Source: Bombyx mori (Eukaryota > Arthropoda > Insecta > Lepidoptera > Bombycidae). Taken from it: a stretch of DNA of 64,000 bases. The stretch spans positions 2,914,001-2,978,000 of the forward strand of contig NC_085123.1 in NCBI RefSeq assembly GCF_030269925.1, read 5' to 3'. Under the pieces are notes generated by a model that worked only from the letters and a program-made list of their open reading frames with translations, was not told the origin of the DNA and made no database searches. This document shows, one piece after another, positions 33,438-46,800 of the stretch (positions are counted from its first letter, which is position 1; every line of letters begins with the position of its first letter). The translations under genes were made by a program, and so were the position numbers.

Positions 33438-34219
33438 GCGTCCTGCGTGTGATTTTACCCCACGCGATTTTATACCTATGTGTGGATATTTTTAAAATGC
33501 TTTATTTGTGTATTTTGTTTATTACAAATCATGGCGGCGCGACGTTTACTAATTTTAGAATGGAACTATCGAAATTATTAAAGTCTATTATAATCTTTCG
33601 AGAACAACGCCGATTTTACAGTTTTTAGAGCGACAATTTTTGTGTGCAAAGGAAATATCGAGATATTATACGTATGTTTGAATACGTATTGTGTGAATAA
33701 ATAAATCGATCGTTATATTATTCCAGTGACATTCACGAAAGCGTACCTACCTGTTTGACATGCGTCGAATTTATATCGCAAAATAAGCGGTGTTGTGTTT
33801 TGATTAGATTAACCATAAACATGTTTTGCTGTTTCCTTAACACGCAATAGATATCATTTAAAGTTCAAATTTTATGCGAAGTGACGTTATATCCACATTT
33901 TACAAAACAGATAACATTTTTTTTTAACTTGTACACTGGTTTGGTTTTTTTTTTAATCATAAATTGAAAACCTTTTGTAACGTGAATTCGGATTTATTTT
34001 ACTTTACGAATTTCTTTCACAAAATTATTCTTCTAAAAGAATTTTATCATCGAATGTTCAAGTCGCTTCGTAATCAAACATCGGAACGGGAACGTTACAT
34101 TAATGTCACACGTTTTTGACGTGACAACGTCTTATAATTCGATGGAGCCGGCTGCAAGCACGAAAAAACATGACTCGTGCGGCGTTACCTCGCTCTGAGG
34201 CGTTCCATTTAAGACTTGA

Positions 34220-34520
34220 AGTGCAAGCGAGAGCGCGCAACGAGCGACAAAGAGGCACAATCGGCCTCCGCGTTCGTCAGCGTTCGACATCTGTCTCTCT
34301 CCTACTTGAGTGAGCGATGCATCCGCGTGGAGAGCTGCTATACAATAATACATTTACATGTGTTCGTCAAGTATGAAGTTCAGAGAAAAGTGAATGTGGT
34401 GTCAAATGTTTATAGCAACGATGATTGCGATAATTGAAAAATGAAACCATTCCATCAGTATTTTCTTATGACGTTGTCACGTTCAACTATCGTCAGTAAG
34501 CCGACTTTACAGACAACCGA
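34220..34520 (+). repeat. Interspersed repeat shared with 13390-13560
   Basis: A longer copy with a non-matching middle. GC is higher than the surroundings. No supported ORF. Confidence 0.45.
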
Positions 34521-35429
34521 TTTTTTTTGTTTTTTTCCTCAATTCTTAAGCGATAAACATCCAAAACACTTGTCATATCACCCCACTAGAGGTTATCTTT
34601 TAAAACGATTAAAAAAGATTTCGCTTCGTGAACATGCGACAGTCTCATGATTTTGAACCAATCAATTTCACCTTCATTACAGTTCATATATGTATAAACA
34701 AATAACTTTATTTTTTAGGTATATAATACGAACCGATCGTGCTCCTACTTGTGCAAAAATCTCAGCCACAGCAATCTTTGTTCTTAGAAAAAAATCATAA
34801 CGAGTTTAGTAATGTATTTTTTTACGAATATTGCCGATGAATAATGGAAAAAAACCCGAGTGAACTTTTATTACGTATTTAATTTGACAGTGACAGTTAA
34901 AAAAAAAAGATTAGGCATTTTTAACCTACACATACCTAGGTACCTACGTAACTGATATCTTTGCATTCGCATTGCGACGAAAAATAGATTAAAATCGTAT
35001 TGAGAGACCAACAATAGCAGTTCTGGAACATTTAATTAGCACCTCCGTGTATAGGCACATCTCATCACATGTTTCTAACAACCTACATTCGCTATCCTTA
35101 CATTTCATTAGCACACGAAACAAAAAAAAATACTGCAGCGAAGAAAACTCTTGATCTCTTTACCCCGATGAAAACACCCCGTTGAATATTTGAAGGACTA
35201 TATCAGTGTATTTATTAGTGTTAGAACATTATCTCGATTTTCTATACATTCCAATTTTTTTAATATATATTTTAAGAACGACCTTTTTATATGAATTACA
35301 TACTATTTTGTTATCATTTCCAATGTTACGTTGAAATCGATTTCCGCCAATACTTTTGTTTTTTTTTTAGAAAAATGAAGGTCCGATTGCAGCAACACCG
35401 TAAAAGTATAAAGTCGAGTTATCGACATT

Positions 35430-35698
35430 TATCGCGTCCCCGATCACCGTCCTTGTCGAATCCGTCGCTTGCGACGAAGGGCTCGACGAGCGAATTAACC
35501 CATAGACACAGTCCACTGAGTTTCTCGCCGGATCTTCTCAGTGGGTCGTGTTTCCGATCCGGTGGTAGATTCTGCGAAGCACTGCTCTTGCTAGGGTCAG
35601 TGTCAGCAACACTCCGGTTTGAGCCCCGTGAGCTCACCTACAAACGTTAGGGTGAAACTGAAATAGCCCCTCAAGGCTATCAGCGTAGGAAAAAAAAT
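35430..35698 (+). mobile_element. LINE 3' end (CACAGCCCACTGAG family)
   Basis: Plus-oriented copy similar to 33160: GCGACGAAGGGCTCGACGAG, then CACAGTCCACTGAGTTTCTC, and a short A-rich end after GGCTATCAGCGTAGG. Confidence 0.75.
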
Positions 35699-37307
35699 AT
35701 ATCGCGTTCTACATTCAAAACACTAATTCTGGAAACGCTAATAATCTGCGGAACCAGTTGCTAGTTTGCGGGGAAGACTTCACACATTCAAACGAGCTCC
35801 TTCCGAGAAAACGAAAGAGATAGCGGACGACTAGTAAGAAACGTGATTATCGTAACAACGCCCTCGCGCGGTGTCCCAACCGATCCGTACAGCATTCAGA
35901 TTTAAGGAATTCATAATTTCTGTTTTATTATACCGCCGGATAAGCAAGCGTTTAATTCAACGGAAATAAAAAAAAAAGCGTATTAATATTTATATTAAAC
36001 CATTAATCATTGTACGAACGTTTAATAATACCATTATCATTAATAAAGGATGACCATTTTTTGCGGCGACTTTATTACTTCCAGTATTCATGTTTGAATT
36101 TTTATTTGAACAGTTGATTTATGAGGGTATAATATTGATCGTACATTTTATACCAAAATTGATTATGTATTACTGCAATGAGGAAAAAGCGTTGATTTTA
36201 TTATTTACGCGTGATAAGGTAATCTTGCAAAATTACATTTCCCAGAATATAATGTTTGACGCGAGATAGATTGTACCTAGCAGTGAAGGAAAACTACAGT
36301 ACCGATGTTATTACTGTTTAGACGTTTTATATCAACTCAAAGACTCCCATTAGGATCCTCGTAAAAAAATATTTAAAAATCGATTAGGTTTTTTTTGTAA
36401 CTATGGCCGCGCTACCCGTCGTAATCAGCGCTGTTTCTTTCAAAACCGTTAAATCGAATGATTTCCCAACTCTGCAAATACTAATTACGAAATCTTCACA
36501 TTACAAAAAGCAAAATCGATTTTTAATGTAACACCTACGCTTTCCCGGAACGTTAAAATTACATTTACTTGTTAGACGAATTTATGTATTTAAAAAAAAA
36601 AAACTACAATACAGCGTTGCCGCAATCCGTACTTTAATTTTGATTCGTTTGCAAACAATCGGCTAACGGGTTTTTCTCGGAATCTCAATAAAATGAAATT
36701 TGTAAAATTCACGACGCAATTTTGTTTTCAACGAACGTTCGCGTTTTAATATTGTGAAACCCAAAAAGTTACATAAAATAGTTTTCCATATACGAATAGT
36801 ATTCGTTTAATTAGAAATCTAATACGCATCAGTTCTCTTGATACGACGATCTAGACGCCTTCAAAGTTTTAATTATGAGCACTCATTTCGTACGATGTCT
36901 TCTGAGAAATCGTAAGTATTAAAATAATTTCGTAACATAATATAAATATGTAAAGGTTATCAAATGTTATTTTTTAATTAATAATGGATGATGTTTTAGG
37001 AATACTCGAACATTTTTAATTAATATTACATTAAAATTGGTAAACTTTTACGGAGTTTTGAATAATTTCGAAGTTTCCTAAAACCCAACCTATCTCTCGA
37101 TTAGCATACCTACTTTATGATAACATTTGTCTTCAACATTGTTCTAAAAGTTCAACATTTATATTCGAATAAATGAGACCGTCAGCGCAAAAGGGGCCTA
37201 AGCTTACCATAGTTATTATAGAGATATTATGTTTGAATATACTTTTACACCGCTTCGTATCGTAGGCAAAAACAATACGCGCAAAAATAATGTTTACAAA
37301 GCCGTCA

Positions 37308-37484
37308 GTGTGCTCAGTGCGAGTTTTTTAACGTTCTCGATAGCGTAAAAGTTAGCTCGCTCATATTTGTATGGAATTGGATCGTTTGCCTACGTTTGCC
37401 CCTAAGGGCGCTTTTCCAACTGCATACAAAATTGGGCAACTTTTACGCTATCGAGAACGTTAAAAAACTCGCACTAAGCATACC
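37308..37484. mobile_element. Fold-back repeat, copy 2
   Basis: GTGTGCTCAGTGCGAGTTTT ... AACTCGCACTAAGCATAC, with inner arms AACGTTCTCGATAGCGTAAA. The whole 177 bp can fold into one hairpin. Confidence 0.75.
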
Positions 37485-37710
37485 GTTATCTATGGGTGAA
37501 ACTAGGGATAGGCCGGTTTTGCATCAAAATTTATTGTTTTAAATAAATCGAAAATATATAAGGCGCGAATATGAAAAATCGTGGTTTAGGCCACTTTTAC
37601 GCTGACGGCTTTAAATATACGTTTGCAGTTAAAAACAGAGAGGTAGGTATACGGTACATTACAACATTACATTGCACACTTAGTAAAAAGAAAACACGTT
37701 AATGAACCTC

Positions 37711-37899
37711 TTAATCCCAGTCTTCGTCGCCGGAGGAATGTTGCGGTGACGACTGGTCTCCGGGCTCCGGTATTATACTGGCGAGGGTGTGGAGTACGGA
37801 GCCGCCTGCGCGTTCAGCGCCAGAGATGCCGCGACGACGCATCGACAGTTTCGCGTGGAGGTCAGCCATCAGGTCACCGGTGGACGCGGGTTTGGTGGA
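37711..37899 (-). CDS. WASHC1: WASHC1 terminal exon, C and acidic motifs
   Basis: 62 codons plus TAA follow the acceptor TTCTTCAACAG. It contains LMADLHAKLSMRRRGISG (connector helix) and the end SSGDEDWD (acidic Arp2/3-binding tail). No coding sequence follows; the AT-rich DNA below 37711 is probable 3' UTR of undetermined length. Confidence 0.9.
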   Translation of the reverse strand, partial: STKPASTGDLMADLHAKLSMRRRGISGAERAGGSVLHTLASIIPEPGDQSSPQHSSGDEDWD

Positions 37900-40800
37900 C
37901 TGTTGAAGAAAACATAGAAATGGTTTATAAACGTTATTGCTTACGTGACCTATGTTTTTATTAACTAAGATTGGATCGTCAAAAATTTCGAATTTCGGTC
38001 GTGGTACGATGCGATAGAAGTGAAGTATCCCAGATGGTCTGTATCAGAATTACGGCACTATCGTATGTATAGTAAAAATTAAAACTAGTCAATAACAATT
38101 TTGCGCAGAAGTTGTGGCCCCCTACAACATATCTTCCGCCTGAAGAACAATAGATCAAAGCGTCGCCATCTTGTCTCTTTACCACTTCGACAAATAACTC
38201 ACTCACTACCGAAGTTTGTTTGTTATCCATGAGCGAGTTAACAGTCGCTTTGAGGAATACCAGCACCGGATTGCAGTTAAGCCAACGACGACAGAATGCC
38301 GTGATTATAGATGCAATTTGGACGGAGCTTAGTAAAAGCTTACAGCGGCGCCGTGGCTTCATCGCACAACTCGCTACAGGTTTGACGCTGACGAACCTCA
38401 TGGCTGCAATGCTACGTAGCGAAACTCTACGAGTGCATCGTCTTGCAGAAGCTTGTGATGGAGCGTGAGAGGAAGCGTTCTTCTCTCTCCGCACCAACCT
38501 GTGACCGGCGAGTCGAGTACCGACGAGGCAAATTCAAGATGTCGGAAAAAGAGCTTGACAGCCGGTATGTAGAAAGGTGACGGATGACCACAATGCCCCA
38601 CCCACGCTTGTTTCGAATCAGTGGGGCATCCCGTGGTTACGAGTAGGCGTCATTGTCTTGTCGACCGATATGCCGGCGCTCCGTAAAACTAAAATGGCGG
38701 GCAAAGATGCGCTCCGCCCGGAAATAATGACATTGCCAGCCTCGCTCGGTTGAATTACGCATACCAGTGTGCTTAGTGTGAGTTTTTTACGTTTTCGATT
38801 GCGTAAAAGTTAACTCAAATTTGTATTCAGTTAGAACAGCGCCCATAGCGGCAAACGTAGGCAAACGTTCCAACTCCATACAAAATTGAGTTAACTTTCA
38901 CGCTATCGAGAACGTTAAAACCTCGCACTAAGCACACAAGCTCGGGCGTGGTTTGATGAGCTACAGAGTTTTGATCGCTTCAACTTCGATAGGCCACGCT
39001 TAGCGTTCCCAAAAACTATACGGAAGTCCCTTAAATATATATATATACACTCGGGTGCAATGAAATCGCACATCTGTACATTTTTTGAAAAATATTATTT
39101 ACTTCTTTTAGTTTAAAAAAATACATATATTTTATAACATAGGGTTAAAGGTTAGTTCAATACCTATTCAATGATATCATATAAGTGGAGATAAGGTTAC
39201 TTTCTTGAGGAAAATAAAATACAACAACAATTTAATCTTTATTACAAAATGATTACTCAACTAAACCGTTTAAAATTTGGGGATTAATAAAAAAAAAAAA
39301 CAAAAAATACTGAAAAATCATTTATTAGTAACAAGTATTGCCCCCTCTTGCCCGAATTACAGCTTCACACCGATTCCCTATCGACTCTATCAAGTTTCTG
39401 ATAAAGTCTTGTGGCATGGCGTCCCATTCCTCTTTGAGCGCATTTTGTAGCTCCTGGAGATTAGCTGGAGCACTATTTCGACCTCTAATTTCTCTTTTTA
39501 ATTCGTCCCACAAGTGTTCAATCGGATTAAGGTCCGGGCTCCGAGCTGGCCACTCCATCACGGGTACATTTACTTCTTGTAAGTATTGTCTCACTATCGC
39601 AGCGGTATGAGGTCTTGCATTGTCATGCATAAAAGGGAAGTTACTTACAATTAAACGGCCAAATGGTACGACATGTTCTTGTAGAACTTCCTCTATGTAT
39701 CGTTGAGATGTTAGACCTCTTGTTTGTCGCCTAATATTGGCCCCAACGATGAAGACAAGCTCTGTTTTTCGTTCGAGTGAGATACCTCCCCAGAACATAT
39801 ACGAACCACCGCCGTATGCTACACGTTCTGTGATGCAACATTGGGAAAATCGCTCTGAGCGCCTTCTGTAGACCCTTCCACGTCCATCATTATCATGAAG
39901 ACACATTCTGGACTCGTCTGAGAACAGGACTGCTTTCCACTGGTCGGCTGTCCAGTTGACATGTTCTTGTGCAAATCGAAAACGAGCCCGGCGGTGAGCT
40001 GGCGTCAATTTAGGGCCATTTGCTGGCCTATGCGCAGTCAAACCACCTTCGGCAAGTCTCCTTCTGACTGTCCACCTGCTGACTACCACTTCACGCACCT
40101 GTTGAAGCTGCTGTGCAAGTTCAACGGCAGTCAAACGACGATTTCGCAACGCTGTCGTTACAAGAAATCTGTTGTCGCGCTGTGTTGTAGCTCTTGCTCG
40201 ACCAGATCCTCGTCGCCTTTCAAAGCCACCAGTCTCCCGATAGCGCTGGTACACACGACGAACTGAATATCGGCTGATATTCAGTTGTCGAGCTACAGCA
40301 CTCTGGTTCTGGCCCGCTTCAATTAGAGCGACGACTTGAGCGGCTTTTTCCGGAGTAGTATCCATCTTTTTCAGACAAATGCAATTGGAGTCACTAGAGG
40401 TCTTATCAGGTTAAGCGTTGGCTTGCAACTGATTACGTTTTACACAAAACATGCCTTTTTATACCTGCAGTTGTTCAAGCAAACTGCAGTGAGTTGAGGG
40501 AGCAATTTTTGGAGTTTGCTGTTGTCGTTTTGTTTCAGCAGGCAGGTAAACTTATCATGTCTTATGTGGTATCATTGAATAGGTATTGAACTATTCTTTA
40601 ACCTTATGTTAAAAAATATATGTATTTTTTTAAATAAAAATTCGTAAATAATATTTTTCAAAAAATGTACAGATGTGCGATTTCATTGCACCCGAGTGTA
40701 TATTTATATTTTATGACTGATAGAAGATTAAGTTTCAATCAATGATTCCGAAGACAAAGCGTGACAAAGTTAAAACTAGAATATTACATGTATTATTCTG

Positions 40801-43800
40801 AACAGAAATTCATTTTAATACGTTTTGAAGGCACTGTACTTTACGAGGCACGAATCAAAATGTTTTCAATTTCTTTAGGTTATGTAATTATCTGGGTTGC
40901 CTTTGAAGCAAATTGCTCGTCAGTCGACCCAAAGTAACGAACAACCGCTCCCCTACTATTAAATACATAAAAAACATTAACATAATTTTCTCCTCGCTTC
41001 ACTAAAAGAATGATTACATCATATTTATATAACATTCATGAGGTAAAATAAATTTATACTATAAAAGCAAAACGTAGTTAAGTTTATGTTTCGGTCTGGT
41101 TTTTATTTATATTTTATTTTATTACTATTTGAGTATCTGTTAGCTTTAAAGATATTTTCTTCATTACGAACACGACGAATAAGTTTTTTAAAATCACATC
41201 TCAAGACTCGTAAACTTAAGACAGAAAACTAGTGACAGTTTTTATATATTGTTACGCCGCGCCGGTAAGAATAACGCCATCTATCGCCGAATAGTCTAAC
41301 GGATATCGAAGGATCTAGAACGCTCGAGAAGTACAACGCCATCTATTGACAGATAGTGGAAACGACTACTAGAGATGTGTAGAATAATCTCGATAATTCT
41401 AGGGAGGCGGTATCGGCTATAAAAACGTTGTAGGGATGGCACGCAGTCAGTCAGTAATCGGAACTACTCGAAGCGAAACAGCGAACGGATTACCTGAAGC
41501 GAAGCGGAACAAGCGAATTGAGAGTTTTAATGTGTCTGTTGAACGTTTTAAGTGTTGAATACAGTTTTTAAGTTGTACTTTGGTGAAATTTTATTTATCC
41601 CGAGCCCCAGCACGTAACAATATTCCAAAAATACCTGAATATGTTGAAATTGTAACTGTAATGTTTCCATATTTTAGTGTTTTATTACATTGCTCGTCCG
41701 TGCTAGTTAAATTTGAATTTGTTACCACAGTGCGATAACCTTTCCGCGTACATATGCACGAGTGAGGAGTGAACATGATAACGTTATTAGATAAATCATT
41801 CATAAAAATTAAGGGCAGCGCGAGAAAAACTTGGTGGTGATACACACACGAACACACACCCATACATAAAATTTTTACACATTAAACGCAAGAAATACCA
41901 CTGAATAAAAATACCGCTCAATAAAAAATGATGAATGATTGATGAAATGACACGGGTAAATATGATGAATGAATCGCGGGTAGCAATTCATTCATTTTAA
42001 TTTGACCTACGATTTATTATTGTATTCACTACACTCGGATTCTAAAGTAACAACCACTGCATTTTCTAAAGTTTTATCGTAAACTAATATATTTTTTTCG
42101 TCTCATTAATTACGATAATATGGTTTTCTCGAGACGATTTCGTTAACGGCTACTACCGCATTATCTCCCTCGTAAATTTCCGTAGTCATAAAGAGCACGC
42201 CAATACGTCATTGATTAATTAGTTATCGTATCTGTATCTGATATGAAAAGAGACGGTCTGTTTATTTATTATTTGTGTATACGAAGCTACGCAATTGTTT
42301 ATTCTTTTTTTATATCTGTAAAGTAGCAATATTATATATTTACTAGCTGACCCGGCAAACATTGTTTTGCCTTAAATAAGATTTCTAGGGAATTTCTAGT
42401 GTAGAAAAAAAAAACTAACTTATTGTAAGTGTGTAAGGATGTGGTAAATGAGTGAAAGAGGTATGTAGTGCTGTGAACGATGAGGGAATATATAATAAAA
42501 ATAACAAAACCTCATTCAACCATATAATACCTCATAATAACAAAACAAAAAAGTCCAAATAAAAAAAAAATATGTTAGGGGTGGACAACCCTAATCACTT
42601 AGGGGTATGAAAAATAGATAGTAGCCGATTTTCAGGCTTACTGAATATGCATAAAAAATTTCATGAGAATCGGTCAAGCGGTTTCTGGGGAGTATGGGAA
42701 CGAACATTGTGACACGAGAATTTTATATATTAGATAATATTATTTTTCAATCATAAAGTACACCGCGATTAATTTCTTTCCTGAAGTGATTCTTGTTAAC
42801 CTAATATTTGTCTGGAAGGGATCGCTCTTAGCGATACGACCGTCCATTGTATTTTTGCATTTGTGTTCATTTGGTGTACAATAAAGCGTACCCTACTCTA
42901 ATCTACTCTCTTCGCTTAAACTAAAATTCCCCCCTCGCCTTTCACCCCTCGACATAAACAACAATCAAAAACGAGCGATCAAAACGATGGCTCCAATGAA
43001 CACTACGATTTTTTTTTTTTTTTTGTCCGGAGGAAATGCTCGGTCTTCCGCCCTTCGCTAACTCCAAATTCGTAGGTTTACAGGAGGAGCGTTTAAACGA
43101 AAAAAGTTGATAAAATCTTTATTATTGCAGATATATTTATGGTTTTGTTTTTGTGTAACTAGCTGATTTACTCTTGCTTCGAACCCAATCAATAATGAAT
43201 TTGTAATACTTTTAAAATAGTGAAGCGATTTGCGTGAAAAACGAAAATTTCAAAATTTTGAGTAGTGTTCATTGAGGGCATCGAAAAGCGTTAAAGTAAT
43301 TTTAATTATGTAGTACCTATTCGTATTCAGTTACCTCCACCGCCACCTACCTAAGATTCAATTTGAGTATATCGAGGTTTCTGGTAATATGGCGTAGTAT
43401 GAGTCCGCATACTAAGCACTTGTCCCCTGTTATTCTCGCGAGGTAATTATCCGTTTGATAGGTAAGAACGGTAGGATAGTTATGGACCTTCGAGAACCGC
43501 TCTACAATACAGAAAGCACGTTTTCAATTAATCAAACCCAACTAATGACGTCACGCGCTTACGGACTTGGTGAGTCTTTCTAAGGGCGATTTGTTTTTTT
43601 TTTTGTTTTTATTGCTTAGATGGGTGGACCAGCTCACAGCCCACCTGGTGTTAAGTGGTTACTGGAGCCCATAGACATCTACAACGTAAATGCGCCACCC
43701 ACCTCGAGATATAAGTTCTAAGGTCTCAGTATAGTTACAACGGCTACCCCACCCTTCGAACCGAAACGCATTACTGCTTCACGGCGGAAATAGGCGGGGT

Positions 43801-46800
43801 GGCGGACCTACCCGCGCGGACTCCCAAGAGGTCCTACCACCAGTGTTTTTTAGTTAATGAATAAAAAAATCGATTTATTATGTAAATATTTCAATCTAAG
43901 CAGTTCGGCCGCGTTATCTTCGAACTGAATCCCGCGAATAGTAAGTAGTAGTAGCAACGGCTGCAAAGTAAACTATAAAAATATTAAACATTAAACAACA
44001 TTGATTGTTTTACTGTGAAACGTTTTATCGAATGTCCTTATCGTAACTATTATCTATGTTGCGTGGGGCTAAGGTCAACGACATTAAAATCATTTACCTA
44101 TGATCGGCAAATTCATTATTATAAAAATTAAACATAATTAAACCCGCAAACTCTATCGTTCTATTAGTTAATTAATTATATTATTCAATTGAATTTTATT
44201 AAAATTCGAACTGGGGCTGTTATGATTACTGATTTATCTAGTAGAGGATTTCCGAATACGATAACAAATTTATTGGTATTGAGAATATGTTTTATTAAAG
44301 TTAATTTTTGATTGATAATTAATTGTGAGGCTAGGATCAGGCTAGACGGTTCTATTTATCTAATGTGAAAAATATAATGTGTTTTCGTGTGTTTTCAAAC
44401 GATCAGCTGTTATCCACCTTGAGATATGAGGTCTGAGGTCTCAAGTATAGTTACAACGGCTGCCCCACCCTTCAAACCGAAACGCATTACTGCCACACGG
44501 CAGAAAAGGGCAGGGAGGTTGAAGTCGTCGTGGCCTAACGGATAAGACGTCCGATGTATTCGTGTTGAGCGGTGCACCGGTGTTCGATCTTACGGCCTGG
44601 CCACGGGGATCGGCGGTGCGAACAGCGAAGCGGTGGGCGAGGCGACCATTCGCGCAGCACCGTTTGCAGGCCACGGGTACTCACGTTCGCCGCCGCGACT
44701 AGTAAGGAAGTCCGACAGCGAAATGTCTATATCGAAATTATCTCGATATTGCTTACAAATTAATAGTTTTTTGGTTCAGGACCTATTATTTGGAAAAGAT
44801 TGTGAAGTACATGATTTGAATAAGAATCGGAGTATACCTATAGATGGAGAATTCCACAAGAAGTACGAGAAATACTTTGGGTGGCTAGACTTCCAAATAG
44901 CTGGTCTAGCTAGTATTTCAGCTATTTTATTTTTTTATTGCTTAGATGGGTGGACGAGCTCACAGCCCACCTTGTGTTAAGTGGTTACTGGAGCCCATAG
45001 ACATCCACAACGTAAATGCGCCACCCACCTTGAGATATAAGTTCTAAGGTCTCAAGTATAGTTATAATGGCTGCCTCACCCTTCAAACCGAAACGCATTA
45101 CTACTTCACGGCAGAAATAGGCAGGGTGGTAGTACCCACCCGTGTAGACTCACAAGAGGTCCTACCACCAGTAATTACGCAAATTATTATTTTGAAGATT
45201 TCATTTTTATCACACGATGTTATTCCTTCACCGTGGAAATCAATCGTGAACGTTGAGTGTTGTTGAGTACGTATTTCATTACAAAAATTGGTACCCGCCT
45301 GATATTCGAACACCGGTGCATCGCTCAACACGATTGCACCGGACGTCCGTTAGGCCACGATGACTTTAAAAATATAAAATAAAAAATAAATAAAAAATAT
45401 AAAAATTTCGGCGTTAATTTTTCGCGGCGAAAACAACTAAACTCATTTAATCACTGCACTATTCGCCGCGACTACCGCTCGACTCCGTGGCTCGCGCCGT
45501 CCGTATTCATGCATTTGTTTTGCTCGCCCGCCGCATCGCGCGATTCGCTCGGTACATTTCGCCGGTCGCTTCGCCGGTCGCCGGTGCGCGTGGCTTGTTA
45601 GGTACATTTCTATGCGCTTGTTTTAGTCGCTAGACGCTTCGCCGTTCGCACCGCGCGAATATTCGCATCGGCGAATGTCCCGTGGCCAGGCTGTTAGGCG
45701 GGTGGGTACCAATTTTTCTAATGAAATACGTGCTCAACAAATGTTCACGATTGACTTCCACGGTGAAGGAATAACATCAGGTGGGCTGTGAGCTCGTCCA
45801 CCCATCTAGGCAATAAAAAAAAACCTGTATGGATTCACTTAAGCCCCTTTTCTATGTAGCGATTTCAATAATTAATCAATATCGCTGACATTGGGTATAA
45901 ATTATGAAAATTACATTCGCACTAACTAAAGAAGGTAATTCCCGTGAAAAAAAAAAACAAATCTTCAATAATTATTAATAGCATTTAATTTCAGCGTAGG
46001 TATTCCTATTTTTCTTTTTTATTTCTTCTTTCCTTCAAGAGAAAGAATTGATATTGAAATCTGCGTTATCTCGTCGCGTGTTCATTACCATAATTGGATC
46101 GCTATTCGCGGAACGATGGTCGTTTTTTTTTTTTACGTACGTAACCTTGCGCGGGCGGTATTACGGGGAAGTATTTCACGAGATACCGTCGAGACGTTTT
46201 ACGCGAGGTCGCGGTATTGGCGGCTGCCAGTTGTAGTTTTGCTCTAACAGTTCTTCTTTAGCATTGTGGCACTAAGCTTCTTTAGCATTGGCACTAAGCT
46301 TCTTTGGCATTTGTTAGCATAACGTTATGCTTGGACGTTTAAAACACACATCAACATTATCTATAAATGGTGCAAAATTTTATAATTATATCTAAACTAA
46401 TATTATAAAGCTGAAGAGTTTGTTTGTTTGAACGCGCTAATCTCAGGAACTACTGGTCCGATTTTAAAAATTCTTTCAGTGTTAGATAGCCCATTTATTG
46501 AGGAAGGCTATATAACATCACCAATAAATAATGTTTCAAAATATTTTCATTTTCTACGTAAATGAAGTGGGGGGTAAAATTTAGCGTTATGCCGAAGTAA
46601 CAGTTCCACGCGGACGGAGTCGCGGACAAAAGCTATATGTTATAAGAAAAAAATGATGATACAACAAAATAATATAAGGATATCATTAATGTTGTCGAAG
46701 CCAAAGATAATGATAACAGGCAAGACGTTAATAAAATTTAAAAAGAGACCACAAAAGAAGCACACTAGCTTTTCAAAAAATCACCAATATCGATTTCGAA

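Larger units (their letters stand above)
32901..37710. other. Region downstream of wash: possible 3' UTR and intergenic DNA
   Basis: It contains LINE tails at 33160 and 35430, the repeat at 34220 and a fold-back at 37308. Many AATAAA words occur on the minus strand, so the wash poly(A) site cannot be chosen. No ORF with recognisable content. Confidence 0.5.
44520..45828 (+). mobile_element. Bm1 SINE split by a 1.1-kb element
   Basis: The head GTCGTCGTGGCCTAACGGAT with B box GGTGTTCGAT is at 44523-44592. The body resumes at 45694 (AGGCGGGTGGGTACCAATTT ... CACCCATCTAGGCAATAAAA). Joining the two flanks restores normal SINE order, so 44593-45693 is a later insertion. Confidence 0.8.

Noticed and set aside
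34132..34437. Overlapping 73-codon frames on both strands
   Set aside because: They fall in a repeat shared with 13390-13560 and have no recognisable product.
39338..40266. Plus-strand frames inside the Tc1 element
   Set aside because: Antisense shadows of the transposase.
44633..44980. 115-codon plus frame in the Harbinger-like element
   Set aside because: It runs from the element end into a SINE; no DDE transposase or Myb-like motif is visible, so it is not called as a gene.
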